DNA from: JBPCRW01 sp050996405
GTDB lineage: Bacteria; Acidobacteriota; Blastocatellia; Pyrinomonadales; Pyrinomonadaceae
Reading direction: 5' to 3'
DNA length: 44,705 nt
Assembly (NCBI GenBank): GCA_050996405.1
Contig: JBPCRW010000151.1
Location: 1 to 44,705, forward strand
A program made the position numbers and the translations under genes. Below, piece after piece: positions 24,606 through 32,765 of this stretch. Positions within the stretch are counted from its first letter, which is position 1. Every line of letters begins with the position of its first letter. The notes below the pieces were generated by a model. That model saw nothing but the letters and a program-made list of their open reading frames with translations. It was not told where the DNA came from and searched no databases.

Positions 24606-24778
24606 GATTTACGATTGTTTAATTTTTAAACCGAATGCAATGAGCGATAAATATTGCAACAGACGAACAAATAGCATCGTTTTTGTATTTGCCGCGCCCA
24701 ACTCGTCTATAAATCGTTTCATTTTTGATTGAAATTTTGCGAACTAAAGTTTATAAATCATCGTAAAATCTCAAAACA
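24606..24778. other. Intergenic stretch without recognisable feature
   Basis: AT-rich sequence between the 91-residue ORF and the Tic20-like gene. I see no tRNA, strong hairpin or repeat array in it. Confidence 0.5.
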
Positions 24779-25402
24779 ATGCCAAAGAAAAAATTCGATA
24801 CGAATCCGCTTGACCCGACGTTTCCCGAAAGAATGAAGGAAGCCGAGACTAATCGTTTGTCGAAAAATGATTTTAAGACTGCCGAATTTCCGCCGCCGTC
24901 TGTGACGGAAGATGAAACGCGGCGTTTTGATGAAGCGAATTTTAACGCTTACGGTTCGCCGTATAATGGTCAGCAAATTCCGGTAAATTTTAAGGGCGCG
25001 AAATTTGCCGAGATGAATGAATCTTCTTCGCGCAAGGTGGCGAAAATCGGTCTGCCGGAAAATGTATTGACGGCAGTTCCGTATATTCCGGCTTTTTTCG
25101 GCGGAGTCGCCGGGCTTATCATTCTTTTTCTCGTTCCGCGCAGCGAAGCGAAAGTGCGTTTTCATGCCGCGCAGGCTCTCGCCGCGCATATCGCAATCTT
25201 TTTGGTCAGTTTAATATTGGGCGGAATCAGTAAAATTCCTGGAATGGGAATGGCAGGGACGGCAAACGATATTTTTCAAATCGTCACCGCAGTTATGTTG
25301 ATTATTTTTGCGATTAAAGCGTGGCAGGGAAAACCGATTCATATCGAATCGGTTGATTCTTTAACCGAATGGCTGGAAGAAAAAATCAATCCGCGAAATT
25401 AG
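24779..25402 (+). CDS. DUF4870/Tic20-like membrane protein
   Basis: 207 residues. The first ~90 residues are polar and probably cytoplasmic. Then come three or four hydrophobic segments with the pattern VLTAVPYIPAFFGGVAGLII, followed by SEAKVRFHAAQALAAHIAIF, the hallmark of DUF4870/Tic20-like small membrane proteins. The tail is amphipathic. Function is unknown for most bacterial members. Confidence 0.75.
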   Translation: MPKKKFDTNPLDPTFPERMKEAETNRLSKNDFKTAEFPPPSVTEDETRRFDEANFNAYGSPYNGQQIPVNFKGAKFAEMNESSSRKVAKIGLPENVLTAVPYIPAFFGGVAGLIILFLVPRSEAKVRFHAAQALAAHIAIFLVSLILGGISKIPGMGMAGTANDIFQIVTAVMLIIFAIKAWQGKPIHIESVDSLTEWLEEKINPRN

Positions 25403-25463
25403 AAAATCTGTAATTGATAAAAATATTTTGGAATACGATTTACTCTCAAACTTTTTTATTCGT

Positions 25464-26507
25464 TTAAAATCCCGTAGTTCTGTGGATTCCAAGAATGATG
25501 AAATAGGAAATCGCCGAAATTAGTCCAGCCATCGGAATTGTTAAAACCCAAGCCCAGACGATTCTGCCAGCCACGCCCCATTTTACTGCCGATAATCGTT
25601 TAGTTGCGCCGACACCCATAATTGCGCCGGTAATTGTATGCGTTGTCGAAACGGGAATTCCGGCGAAAGTGTTAGCAAAAAGCGTTATCGAACCGGCGGT
25701 TTCGGCGCAAAATCCGCCGACGGGTTGGAGTTTGGCAATCTTTGAACCCATCGTTTTAACAATGCGCCAGCCGCCCGTTAGAGTTCCCAGACCGATAGCC
25801 GCGTGCGCCGCCAAAACTACCCATAGCGGGATGTCTGGAAGTTTTCCGCCCGGCGCGGAATTTAACATTCCTCCGGCGACCAGCACGATAGTGATAATAC
25901 CCATCGTTTTTTGCGCGTCATTTCCGCCGTGTCCGAGCGAGAAAGCAGCGGCGGAAAAAAGTTGTCCGATGCGAAATCCTTTATCAACTTTTGAAACCGG
26001 CGTGCGCCGAAAAATCCAAAAAACCGCGAGCATCAAAACATAACCGAGAAACATTCCGATAAGCGGTGAAAGCACGATAAACAAAAGCGTTTTTATCCAG
26101 CCGTCGGCGATTAGTAAATCAAACCCGCCGTGCGCGACGATTGCCGCTCCCGCATAGCCGCCGATAAGCGCGTGAGAACTCGAAGTCGGCAGCCCCAAAT
26201 ACCAGGTGATTATATTCCACGCAACAACGCCGATGAGTCCCGCCAAAACTACATAAAGCCGTAAATCTTCGGAAACCTTATTAATATCGACCATATCGCC
26301 GCCGATAGTTTTGGCGACGCGCGTTCCGAAAACCAGAAAAGCGACAAAATTAAAAAATGCAGCCCAAGCGACCGCGATGCCCGGCGATAAAACGCGCGTC
26401 GAAACCACTGTGGCAATCGAATTTGCCGCATCGTGAAAACCGTTTGTGTAGTCAAAAACGAGCGCGACGGCAATGATAAAAACAACTAACGCGGTGGTGG
26501 TTTCCAT
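25464..26507 (-). CDS. pit: PiT-family inorganic phosphate transporter
   Basis: Low-affinity phosphate (or metal-phosphate):cation symporter. 347 residues with about ten membrane segments. The two PiT signature repeats are visible: FDYTNGFHDAANSIATVVST near the N-terminus and SLGHGGNDAQKTMGIITI in the middle. GIPVSTTHTITGAIMGVG also fits. It starts 9 bases after the DUF47 gene, its standard accessory partner, so they are co-transcribed. Confidence 0.94.
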   Translation of the reverse strand: METTTALVVFIIAVALVFDYTNGFHDAANSIATVVSTRVLSPGIAVAWAAFFNFVAFLVFGTRVAKTIGGDMVDINKVSEDLRLYVVLAGLIGVVAWNIITWYLGLPTSSSHALIGGYAGAAIVAHGGFDLLIADGWIKTLLFIVLSPLIGMFLGYVLMLAVFWIFRRTPVSKVDKGFRIGQLFSAAAFSLGHGGNDAQKTMGIITIVLVAGGMLNSAPGGKLPDIPLWVVLAAHAAIGLGTLTGGWRIVKTMGSKIAKLQPVGGFCAETAGSITLFANTFAGIPVSTTHTITGAIMGVGATKRLSAVKWGVAGRIVWAWVLTIPMAGLISAISYFIILGIHRTTGF

Positions 26508-26516
26508 AACTTTTTA

Positions 26517-27140
26517 TTAGTTGTGTTTGATAACGATGCTTTCGATGATGTTGGCGACGGTTTCGCATTTGTCGGTCGCGCTCTCCAGAATTTCGTAGAG
26601 TTCTTTGAATTTAATGACCGTCATCGGGTCACTCCCATTGCGGAAAAGTTCGGCGATGGCGCGGAAATAAACGTCGTCGGCTTCGTTTTCAAGCCTGTGA
26701 ATTTCGACGATGTGCTGGTTCATTCCGTCGGGTTTTGCCAGCATCGAAACGGCGGAATGAAGTTCTATCGCCAAGCCTTGGATAACTTTGGCAAAGCGTC
26801 GAGCGTGTTCGTTAATTTCCTTGATGCCATACATCAAAACCGCGCGCGCTCCGGCATCGATGTAATCGAGAACGTCGTCCAGAGAGATAACCAGCATAAA
26901 AATATCTTCGCGGTCAAACGGCGTGATAAATGATTTATTGAGTTTGGTTGTAATTTTGTGCGTCAGTTCGTCGCAGGCATGTTCGGCATCTTTGATGCGT
27001 CTGGAATACGCCTCGAAATTTTCGCTCGTGGTCTGCATCATTTCGACCAGCGCGTCGGAAGCCTCTCGAATCTGGTCGGTCATTTGCGAAAAGAACGCAA
27101 AATATTCGTCTTCTCTCGGCAAAAGGTTGAAAAATGCCAT
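26517..27140 (-). CDS. DUF47/PhoU-like Pit accessory protein
   Basis: Helical bundle protein related to PhoU. Features: IKDAEHACDELTHKITTKL, FITPFDREDIFMLVISLDDVLDYIDAGA and RLENEADDVYFRAIAELF, all typical of DUF47. Such proteins regulate the neighbouring Pit transporter. Start at Met19 of the longest frame (MAFFNLLPRED, 27140), which matches the family N-terminus. First gene of the two-gene operon. Confidence 0.92.
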   Translation of the reverse strand: MAFFNLLPREDEYFAFFSQMTDQIREASDALVEMMQTTSENFEAYSRRIKDAEHACDELTHKITTKLNKSFITPFDREDIFMLVISLDDVLDYIDAGARAVLMYGIKEINEHARRFAKVIQGLAIELHSAVSMLAKPDGMNQHIVEIHRLENEADDVYFRAIAELFRNGSDPMTVIKFKELYEILESATDKCETVANIIESIVIKHN

Positions 27141-27407
27141 TCGATTATAAAAATCTCCGGTAAAAAATTTCAGAAGATTTTCAAATATAACCAAACGGTA
27201 TGCCGATGTCTATCTGATAAAAGTTTTAGTTCACACAGATGTAACATCATACGAAATGTGCTGTTTATTACGCGAAAAAGGGCGGCAAACCCGCGCCCGT
27301 TAAATTCATCGGAGAATTATCCGCGCTTTAGTATTTTGTGGCGCAAATTTTGCTTATAATGAGCGACAAGAGGAGTTTTGAAAAAAGGAAGATTACTCGG
27401 AGGACAA
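27141..27407. promoter_or_regulatory. Divergent promoter region for pit operon and M48 gene
   Basis: The gap separates the divergent pit operon and M48 gene. A TATAAT box lies at 27355-27360, upstream of the M48 gene, but no good -35 element is seen at the right spacing. A strong GGAGG ribosome binding site at 27399-27403 fixes the M48 start at 27408. Confidence 0.5.
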
Positions 27408-28841
27408 ATGAAAAGATTATTTCTAAATAAATACGACAAGAGTTTGACGGCGGCAATGATTTTATGGGCAATGTTGATGCTGCCTTTCGCCGCCTTCGGG
27501 CAAACCCGCATCGTCGCGCCGAAAAATAAATATAAAGTTCAGGATGATGTTAAATTAGGACAGCAGGCGGCGCGGCAGGTCGAACAGCAAATGCCGATTT
27601 TGAACGATAATCAGTCAACGCAGTATTTACAAAGCGTCGGCGAGCGACTGGTGAACGCGATTCCGCCGGAATATCAGCATCCCGAATTTCGATATACATT
27701 TAAAATTGTCAACGCCAGCGACATTAACGCTTTCGCGCTGCCGGGCGGACCGATGTTCGTCAATCGCGGAATGATTGAAGCCGCGCAGAACGAAGGCGAA
27801 ATGGCGGGCGTGATGGCGCACGAACTGTCGCACGTCGCTCTGCGGCACGCGACGGCGCAAGCCACGCAGCAGAGCAGTCCGCTCAATCAAGGATTAGGTA
27901 TTGGCTCAATCTTGCTTGGAGCAATTCTCGGCGGACAGACCGGTGCGGTGCTCGGCAACACGATTTTTCAAGGCTTCAGAGTTTTGCCTTTCAGCCGCGA
28001 ATATGAAACGCAAGCCGACACTCTGGGCGCGCAAATTATGGCGCGCGCCGGATACGACCCGCGCGATTTGGCGAATATGTTTAGAACAATCGAACGGCAG
28101 GGCGGTGGCGGAACTCCCGAATTTTTAAGCGACCACCCGAATCCTGAAAATCGCTACGAAAATATCAATCGTGAAGCGTCGATGCTTCGCGTCTCGCCCG
28201 AACCGATTAAAATAACGCAGGGATTTTTACGCACGAAACGTTATCTGCAAAGTCTGCCGCCAGCCCCTTCAACGGCTCAAATCGAGCAAGGAGCGCAAAA
28301 CGGTCAGGTTTATGGCAACGGCGGCGGCGGAAGCGCGACTTCAAGCGGCAATTACGAAACCCGCGTCGAATATCCGTCGTCGCGGACACGAACTAATAAT
28401 TTGGGTGTCGCGTCGGTAAATACTCCCGAAAACTGGCAGGTAGTCAACCAATCAAATACCGAAATCTGGTTCGCTCCGCAGGGCGCGTTTGGAAATCAGG
28501 GAATCACGCGCGGCGCGATTGTCGGCATCGCGCAAAACAGCGGCGGAAACCTGCAGCAGGCAACCACTAGTTACGTGCAGGGAATTTTGCAAGGCAACAA
28601 TTATCTTCACGCGCGGTCGAATTATTCGCGCGCGACGGTTGGCGGACGCGGCGGTTTGTCAATTGTCTTGTCGGGAACATCGCCCGTCAGCGGCGCAACT
28701 GAAATTGACACGATTTATACGACGCAACTGCGCGACGGCAGTTTGTTTTACGTCGTGACGGTCGCGCCGCAATCGGAAGCGTCAAATTACAACTACGCTT
28801 TTCGCAATATGGTTCGCTCGATTCAAATTAACGACAGATAA
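27408..28841 (+). CDS. Secreted M48-family metalloprotease
   Basis: 477 residues. The signal peptide includes AMILWAMLMLPFAAFGQ. The zinc motif is HELSHVALRH near residue 138, with the third ligand in REYETQADTLGAQIM, so this is a BepA/Loi-like peptidase. A glycine-rich linker (NGGGGSATSSG) separates it from a ~150-residue C-terminal domain (NTPENWQVVNQSNTEIWFAP onward) without recognisable catalytic residues. Relatives act in outer-membrane protein quality control. Start at ATG 27408, with GGAGG upstream, rather than the TTG at 27378. Confidence 0.92.
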   Translation: MKRLFLNKYDKSLTAAMILWAMLMLPFAAFGQTRIVAPKNKYKVQDDVKLGQQAARQVEQQMPILNDNQSTQYLQSVGERLVNAIPPEYQHPEFRYTFKIVNASDINAFALPGGPMFVNRGMIEAAQNEGEMAGVMAHELSHVALRHATAQATQQSSPLNQGLGIGSILLGAILGGQTGAVLGNTIFQGFRVLPFSREYETQADTLGAQIMARAGYDPRDLANMFRTIERQGGGGTPEFLSDHPNPENRYENINREASMLRVSPEPIKITQGFLRTKRYLQSLPPAPSTAQIEQGAQNGQVYGNGGGGSATSSGNYETRVEYPSSRTRTNNLGVASVNTPENWQVVNQSNTEIWFAPQGAFGNQGITRGAIVGIAQNSGGNLQQATTSYVQGILQGNNYLHARSNYSRATVGGRGGLSIVLSGTSPVSGATEIDTIYTTQLRDGSLFYVVTVAPQSEASNYNYAFRNMVRSIQINDR

Positions 28842-28854
28842 GAGATGATTCTTC

Positions 28855-28927
28855 AGCCATGAATTACACGAATGTCACGAATAAAATTTAAAAAAAACTA
28901 TTCGTGACATTCGTGTAATTCGCGGCT
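28855..28927. repeat. Period-9 hairpin between convergent genes
   Basis: Left arm 28855-28883 and right arm 28899-28927, nearly perfectly complementary over ~28 bases. The right arm reads attcgtgac, attcgtgta, attcgcggc. It probably ends transcription from both the M48 gene and trmB. Confidence 0.85.
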
Positions 28928-28951
28928 AATTTCCTTTATATCATTTTGCGG

Positions 28952-29575
28952 CTAAATTTTTTCAAAAATCGCGCGGTGAACCGGCAAATGTTTTTCCTCA
29001 ACCGCTTTTTCACGCTCGGTTTTGACGGGAAAAGGATTTTCGCTAATCGAGATTTCACGAAAAAATTTGTTTTCACGAAACAGTTCAAATATTTCTCCGG
29101 CTAAAAATTCGACATCCGTCTGCACGAAAATTTTTCCTGAAACGGTCAAATGTTCAGCAATAGTTTCAACTAATTCATTTTGAACCATCCGGCGTTTGGC
29201 GTGTTTTTTTTTATACCAAGGGTCTGGAAATTGAATCGTCACCGCCTGCAAAATTCCGGTAGGAAGTTTTTCGAGCAGTTTGTCGAGCGCGAAAGTTGCA
29301 TTCACAAATTCGTAATGCAGATTCGTCAAATTTTTTTCGTTTTTTAAACGATTGGCTTCCGCCACGAGCGGTTCACGAATTTCTACACCGAGAAAATTCT
29401 GATGGGGAAAAAGTTCAGCTATCTGCAATAAAAATCTGCCGCGCGCGCTTCCGATGTCCAGATGCAGAGGCAAATTCAGATTGGCAAAAATCTTTCCGAA
29501 ATTGAGCGGTTTCGGCGTGAATCTGAAATACGGCGCAAGCGGATTGACGTGCTGGTGAACGCGGACTCTCGGCAT
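28952..29575 (-). CDS. trmB: tRNA (guanine-N7-)-methyltransferase
   Basis: Makes m7G46 in tRNA. Motifs: SAM-binding LDIGSARGRFLLQIA, LGVEIREPLV, the signature FPDPWYKKKHAKRRMVQ and the C-terminal TEREKAVEEKHLPVHRAIFEK. 207 residues, normal. The start lies one base after the rhomboid stop, so the two are co-transcribed. Confidence 0.95.
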   Translation of the reverse strand: MPRVRVHQHVNPLAPYFRFTPKPLNFGKIFANLNLPLHLDIGSARGRFLLQIAELFPHQNFLGVEIREPLVAEANRLKNEKNLTNLHYEFVNATFALDKLLEKLPTGILQAVTIQFPDPWYKKKHAKRRMVQNELVETIAEHLTVSGKIFVQTDVEFLAGEIFELFRENKFFREISISENPFPVKTEREKAVEEKHLPVHRAIFEKI

Positions 29576-29576
29576 T

Positions 29577-30338
29577 TTAGACGATTCTGAAAATTAAAAG
29601 AATACTGAAAGCGCAGACGGCGATAAAAATTCCGAGCGCGGCTAATCCGCCGATTTGCGCGATGCTTCCAATTTCGCGCGGGTCTTTATACAAGTCTTTG
29701 GGAATCTGTATAAAACCGTAAATCGCGCCGACGATTAAGCCGCCGAGATGCCCGAAATTATCAATCGTCCCATTCAGAAGAACGCCGTAAAGCGCGATAA
29801 ATCCGATATTGAACAGCATATTTTTGAGAAACGCAGGCGGCAGCAGCTTGCGTCGAATAAAACCGTAAGCCGCCAGATAACCCAGAAATCCGACGATGCC
29901 GCCCGACGCGCCGACGGAGATGCCGTCCGGCAAAAAGATAAAACTTAAAATGCCGCCGCCGATTGCCGAGAGCAGAAAAACGATTGCCAGATGAGCGCGG
30001 TTTGAAAGAGCTTCGATGAGTTTTCCGAGAACGTAAAACGCGTAACAGTTAAAAAGCAAATGAACAAGACCGCCGTGCAGAGCCGCGCCCGTCAAAATTC
30101 GCCAATACTCGCCGCGCGCGAAAGCCGTTTTGTCAAATCCGGCAAGCAAAATAGATTTTCCGCTGCCGTCAAAAAAAAGCGAACCCGCGCCGTCAACCGC
30201 AAATTGACAGAGCGAAACGGCAACCAGACACGCGATTAAAATAATCGAATAAAGAGGGAAAACCGGCTCGGCGCGACTAACATTTTCGCCCCGTTCGACG
30301 GGCGTTTCGACTTGTTCCTTTTCGTATTGCAAAGACAT
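29577..30338 (-). CDS. Rhomboid-family intramembrane serine protease
   Basis: 253 residues, about seven hydrophobic segments after a ~30-residue polar N-terminus. The catalytic serine is in GASGGIVGFLGY and the histidine in NFGHLGGLIVG. The preceding segment AALHGGLVHLLFNCYAFYVLG is typical of the family's L1/TM2 region. Substrates unknown. Confidence 0.93.
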   Translation of the reverse strand: MSLQYEKEQVETPVERGENVSRAEPVFPLYSIILIACLVAVSLCQFAVDGAGSLFFDGSGKSILLAGFDKTAFARGEYWRILTGAALHGGLVHLLFNCYAFYVLGKLIEALSNRAHLAIVFLLSAIGGGILSFIFLPDGISVGASGGIVGFLGYLAAYGFIRRKLLPPAFLKNMLFNIGFIALYGVLLNGTIDNFGHLGGLIVGAIYGFIQIPKDLYKDPREIGSIAQIGGLAALGIFIAVCAFSILLIFRIV

Positions 30339-30344
30339 AAAATC

Positions 30345-30416
30345 AATTACGAATTACGAATTACGAAGTACAAATTAGATGCCGCCGCATTCGTAATTCG
30401 TAATTGATAATTCGTA
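30345..30416. repeat. Period-7 hairpin between fabG and rhomboid gene
   Basis: Left units aattacg x3, aagtaca (30345-30372). Right units attcgta x2, attgata, attcgta (30389-30416). Arms complementary. Confidence 0.85.
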
Positions 30417-30420
30417 ATTT

Positions 30421-31176
30421 TCACATCGCCAGTCCGCCGTCCGGCTGAATTACTTGACCCGTGATATAACGCGCCGAATCGCTCAATAAAAAGCAGGCGA
30501 TTTCTGCGACTTCCCGCACGTTTCCGAGTCTGCCGAGTGGAATCTGCGCCAAGATTTTTTCGCGGTAATCGGCGTTCATCTCCTTTGCCATTTCAGTTTC
30601 GATTAAACCTAAAGCCAGCGCGTTGACCGTAATTTTTCGGCTCGCAATTTCTTTGGCGAGCGATTTTGTCAAACCAATCATTCCGGCTTTCGACGCGGAA
30701 TAATTCGTCTGTCCGCGCATTCCGACCACGCCCGAAATTGACGAGATATTTAAAATCGAGCCGCCGGTTTCATTTTTCATCATCGGACGCAAAACGGCTT
30801 TTGAAAAATTCCACGCGCCTTTTAAATTCGTGTCAATGACCGCGTTCCAATCGTCTTCCTTCATCCGCAAAATCAAAGTGTCGCGCGCGATTCCCGCGTT
30901 GTTGATTAAAAAATTAATCGTGCCGAATTCCGCCGTCGCCTGTTTGACGAAATCGGCTGACGCTTCCGTATTTGCCACGTCGCATTGCGCGGCAAAACAT
31001 TTCACGTCCAAATTCTCAATTTCCGTTTTCAGCTTTTCAGCTTCGTCCGCGCTTTTCGCATAATTGAAAGCGACGTTCGCGCCGCGCGTTGCCAATTCAA
31101 GCGCAATCGCTCTGCCGATTCCGCGCGTCGCGCCCGTGACGATTGCCGATTTTCCCGCAAATTGTTTTTCGTTCAT
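30421..31176 (-). CDS. fabG: 3-oxoacyl-ACP reductase FabG-type SDR
   Basis: NADPH-dependent short-chain dehydrogenase/reductase. The nucleotide motif is TGATRGIGRAIALELA, with structural NNAGIARDTLILRM. The catalytic Ser-Tyr-Lys are in NISSISGVVG and NYSASKAGMIGLTKSL, and the C-terminus is YITGQVIQPDGGLAM. 251 residues and overall match favour FabG of fatty-acid synthesis, although no other fab gene is adjacent and another SDR role remains possible. Its first ~16 codons are also found as a diverged copy at 31802-31864, beyond the toxin-antitoxin pair. Confidence 0.88.
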   Translation of the reverse strand: MNEKQFAGKSAIVTGATRGIGRAIALELATRGANVAFNYAKSADEAEKLKTEIENLDVKCFAAQCDVANTEASADFVKQATAEFGTINFLINNAGIARDTLILRMKEDDWNAVIDTNLKGAWNFSKAVLRPMMKNETGGSILNISSISGVVGMRGQTNYSASKAGMIGLTKSLAKEIASRKITVNALALGLIETEMAKEMNADYREKILAQIPLGRLGNVREVAEIACFLLSDSARYITGQVIQPDGGLAM

Positions 31177-31182
31177 AAATTT

Positions 31183-31521
31183 TCAAATGCTAAATAACTT
31201 TTGCAACTGATTTTCAATTTCCGTTTGTTGATTTTTTGATAATTCGCCAAGTTCCCGTTGAATAATAGTTCTTGAAATTGTCGTCAAACGATGCAATCGA
31301 ATTGTCGAAGAAACTTTCAATCCGGTTTGTGCAAAATCAGTATCTTGCGAATCAACAACAAAATCCGTAGCAGACGGATTAGCCGAGACTTTGCTCGTAA
31401 TAAAAGCTAAAACTATATGACCGTAAGGTTGGATTTCATCAGTCAAACAGACGGCAGGACGAATTTTATTTGCCGATAAGTCGTCAAACGGAAACGGCAC
31501 AAGAACAACTTTATATTTCAT
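31183..31521 (-). CDS. MazF/PemK-type toxin
   Basis: 112 residues. KYKVVLVPFPFDDLSANKIRPAV is the usual MazF/PemK N-terminus (here read as VVLVPFPFDD and KIRPAVCLTD), followed by HIVLAFITSKV and STIRLHRLTTI. MazF-type toxins are ribosome-independent mRNA endonucleases. It overlaps the upstream antitoxin gene by 11 bases. Its stop lies 6 bases before the fabG start codon. Confidence 0.87.
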   Translation of the reverse strand: MKYKVVLVPFPFDDLSANKIRPAVCLTDEIQPYGHIVLAFITSKVSANPSATDFVVDSQDTDFAQTGLKVSSTIRLHRLTTISRTIIQRELGELSKNQQTEIENQLQKLFSI

Positions 31522-31753
31522 CCGTCAAAGGCTTTCCGTCTTCCAAAGTATAAATATCTTCGGCTTCGTCATTCAAAAAATCAAAAACGTCATTTTTTGA
31601 AGCTGCTTGCAGCCATTCTTTTTCGCTCAAATCATCGTCGTCAAACAAGACAATCACGCGCACTTTCGCCGAAACATTTTCGGGCAAATCTTCATCGAGC
31701 AGAAGCTGGCGACTCGCGCCGATTGTTGCCGTTGTTTCGATTGCCGTCAGCAT
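31511..31753 (-). CDS. Antitoxin partner of the MazF-type toxin
   Basis: 80 residues. Short acidic protein with a strand-rich N-terminus (ATIGASRQLLLDEDLPE, VRVIVLFDDDD) and a C-terminal toxin-binding tail (FLNDEAEDIYTLEDGKPL). This layout is common in antitoxins placed directly upstream of MazF-like toxins. The overlap with the toxin gene supports the pairing. Confidence 0.82.
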   Translation of the reverse strand: MLTAIETTATIGASRQLLLDEDLPENVSAKVRVIVLFDDDDLSEKEWLQAASKNDVFDFLNDEAEDIYTLEDGKPLTDEI

Positions 31754-31801
31754 AATTTTTAGCTCCTTTAGAATTTTGATTTTACTACAATTTTGACAAT
31801 T

Positions 31802-31864
31802 TTAAGTTCTGTAAACCGCGCTCATAGCGATTGCCGATTTCGTCGCAAATTGTTTTTCGTTCAA
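31802..31864 (-). pseudogene. Diverged copy of the fabG 5' end
   Basis: A minus-strand frame from TTG at 31864 reads NEKQFATKSAIAMSAVYRT then stop. The real fabG begins NEKQFAGKSAIVTGATRG. At DNA level gattgccgattt and cgcaaattgtttttcgttca are identical in both copies, separated by three mismatches. An AGGAGA ribosome binding site is preserved just upstream (about 31871-31876 on the plus strand). It lies 25 bases from the DUF962 gene, suggesting that fabG once followed DUF962 directly before the toxin-antitoxin pair came between. Confidence 0.75.
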
Positions 31865-31888
31865 AATTTATCTCCTGAAAATTCGTGT

Positions 31889-32188
31889 CTATGTTTTGCC
31901 GCGCAGTTTCGCAAACCACCATCGAAGCCCGACGAGCAGAAAACGCTTGTCTTTAAAAAATTCCGGCGGCTTGCCTTCAAAATAATGCCCGACAAACTGC
32001 AAAATCCAGCCGATAATAAAAAGCGCGAGCGCGATTTTCCAGAGTCCGGCGATGAACAAACTCGGCAAAACGAGCAAAATCGAAACGGCAATCATCGGAA
32101 TTCCGATTTTGTGCGTCAACTGGTTGATTTTATTTTGATGCCCGTTTGAATATTCCGAAATCCACTCATCCCAAGTTTTTCCGCCCAT
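31889..32188 (-). CDS. DUF962/Mpo1-like membrane protein
   Basis: 99 residues. GHQNKINQLTHKIGIPMI at the N-terminal side and FVGHYFEGKPPEFF match the DUF962 (yeast Mpo1-like) family, with the conserved histidines present. Two or more hydrophobic segments lie between. The yeast member is a dioxygenase acting on 2-hydroxy fatty acids; bacterial function is unproven. Lipid-related fabG nearby fits but does not prove a link. Confidence 0.82.
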   Translation of the reverse strand: MGGKTWDEWISEYSNGHQNKINQLTHKIGIPMIAVSILLVLPSLFIAGLWKIALALFIIGWILQFVGHYFEGKPPEFFKDKRFLLVGLRWWFAKLRGKT

Positions 32189-32203
32189 AAATCTTCTTCT
32201 CCA

Positions 32204-32764
32204 TTACAAAAATAGAAAAATCACCCCTATAATCAATATAAAAATTCCAGACAATCCGAGTCCTATAATTTTACGAAGATTTATAAGTTTATCAGCAGAC
32301 GAATATTTTTCGTTAGGATTATTCAAAGTATAATAACCGATAATGAACTGAATTGTAGAGAGCGTCATCCAGCCGCCGAGAATTATCAATATAATTCCGC
32401 TGGATTTAATATTGAGAAACTCCTTACGCATTGATTCCAATGATCTGCTGCTGGCAAACAGATAAAGAAATAAACTTAAAATTACTAATCCCGACAGAAG
32501 AACTAAAATTACTTGCAAAATTCCTAAGTAACAAAATATTTTGACATATTTATTATTTTCACTATTAGAATTTAATTCAATCCTGTACTTTGAGATGGTA
32601 GTAACTTGACTGGCAAAAATTCCAATAAATAAAAACGTCAAACCGACAGGCATTCCCCAAGTGAAAGTATTTGAGGTAGAGTCATTTAAACTAAGGTAAA
32701 GGAAAAGTGTTCCAGTCCCAAAAGTCGCCCATTTTATAATTTTAATCGCTTTCTTTTCTTCCAT
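32204..32764 (-). CDS. Membrane protein of unknown function
   Basis: 186 residues with about four to five hydrophobic segments (near residues 12-22, 37-52, 77-105, 123-145 and 168-186). It is rich in Ile, Asn and Ser, and AT-richer than neighbouring genes, which could mean transfer or relaxed constraint. No motif recognised. It starts 1 base after the galU stop. Confidence 0.6.
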   Translation of the reverse strand: MEEKKAIKIIKWATFGTGTLFLYLSLNDSTSNTFTWGMPVGLTFLFIGIFASQVTTISKYRIELNSNSENNKYVKIFCYLGILQVILVLLSGLVILSLFLYLFASSRSLESMRKEFLNIKSSGIILIILGGWMTLSTIQFIIGYYTLNNPNEKYSSADKLINLRKIIGLGLSGIFILIIGVIFLFL

Positions 32765-32765
32765 T

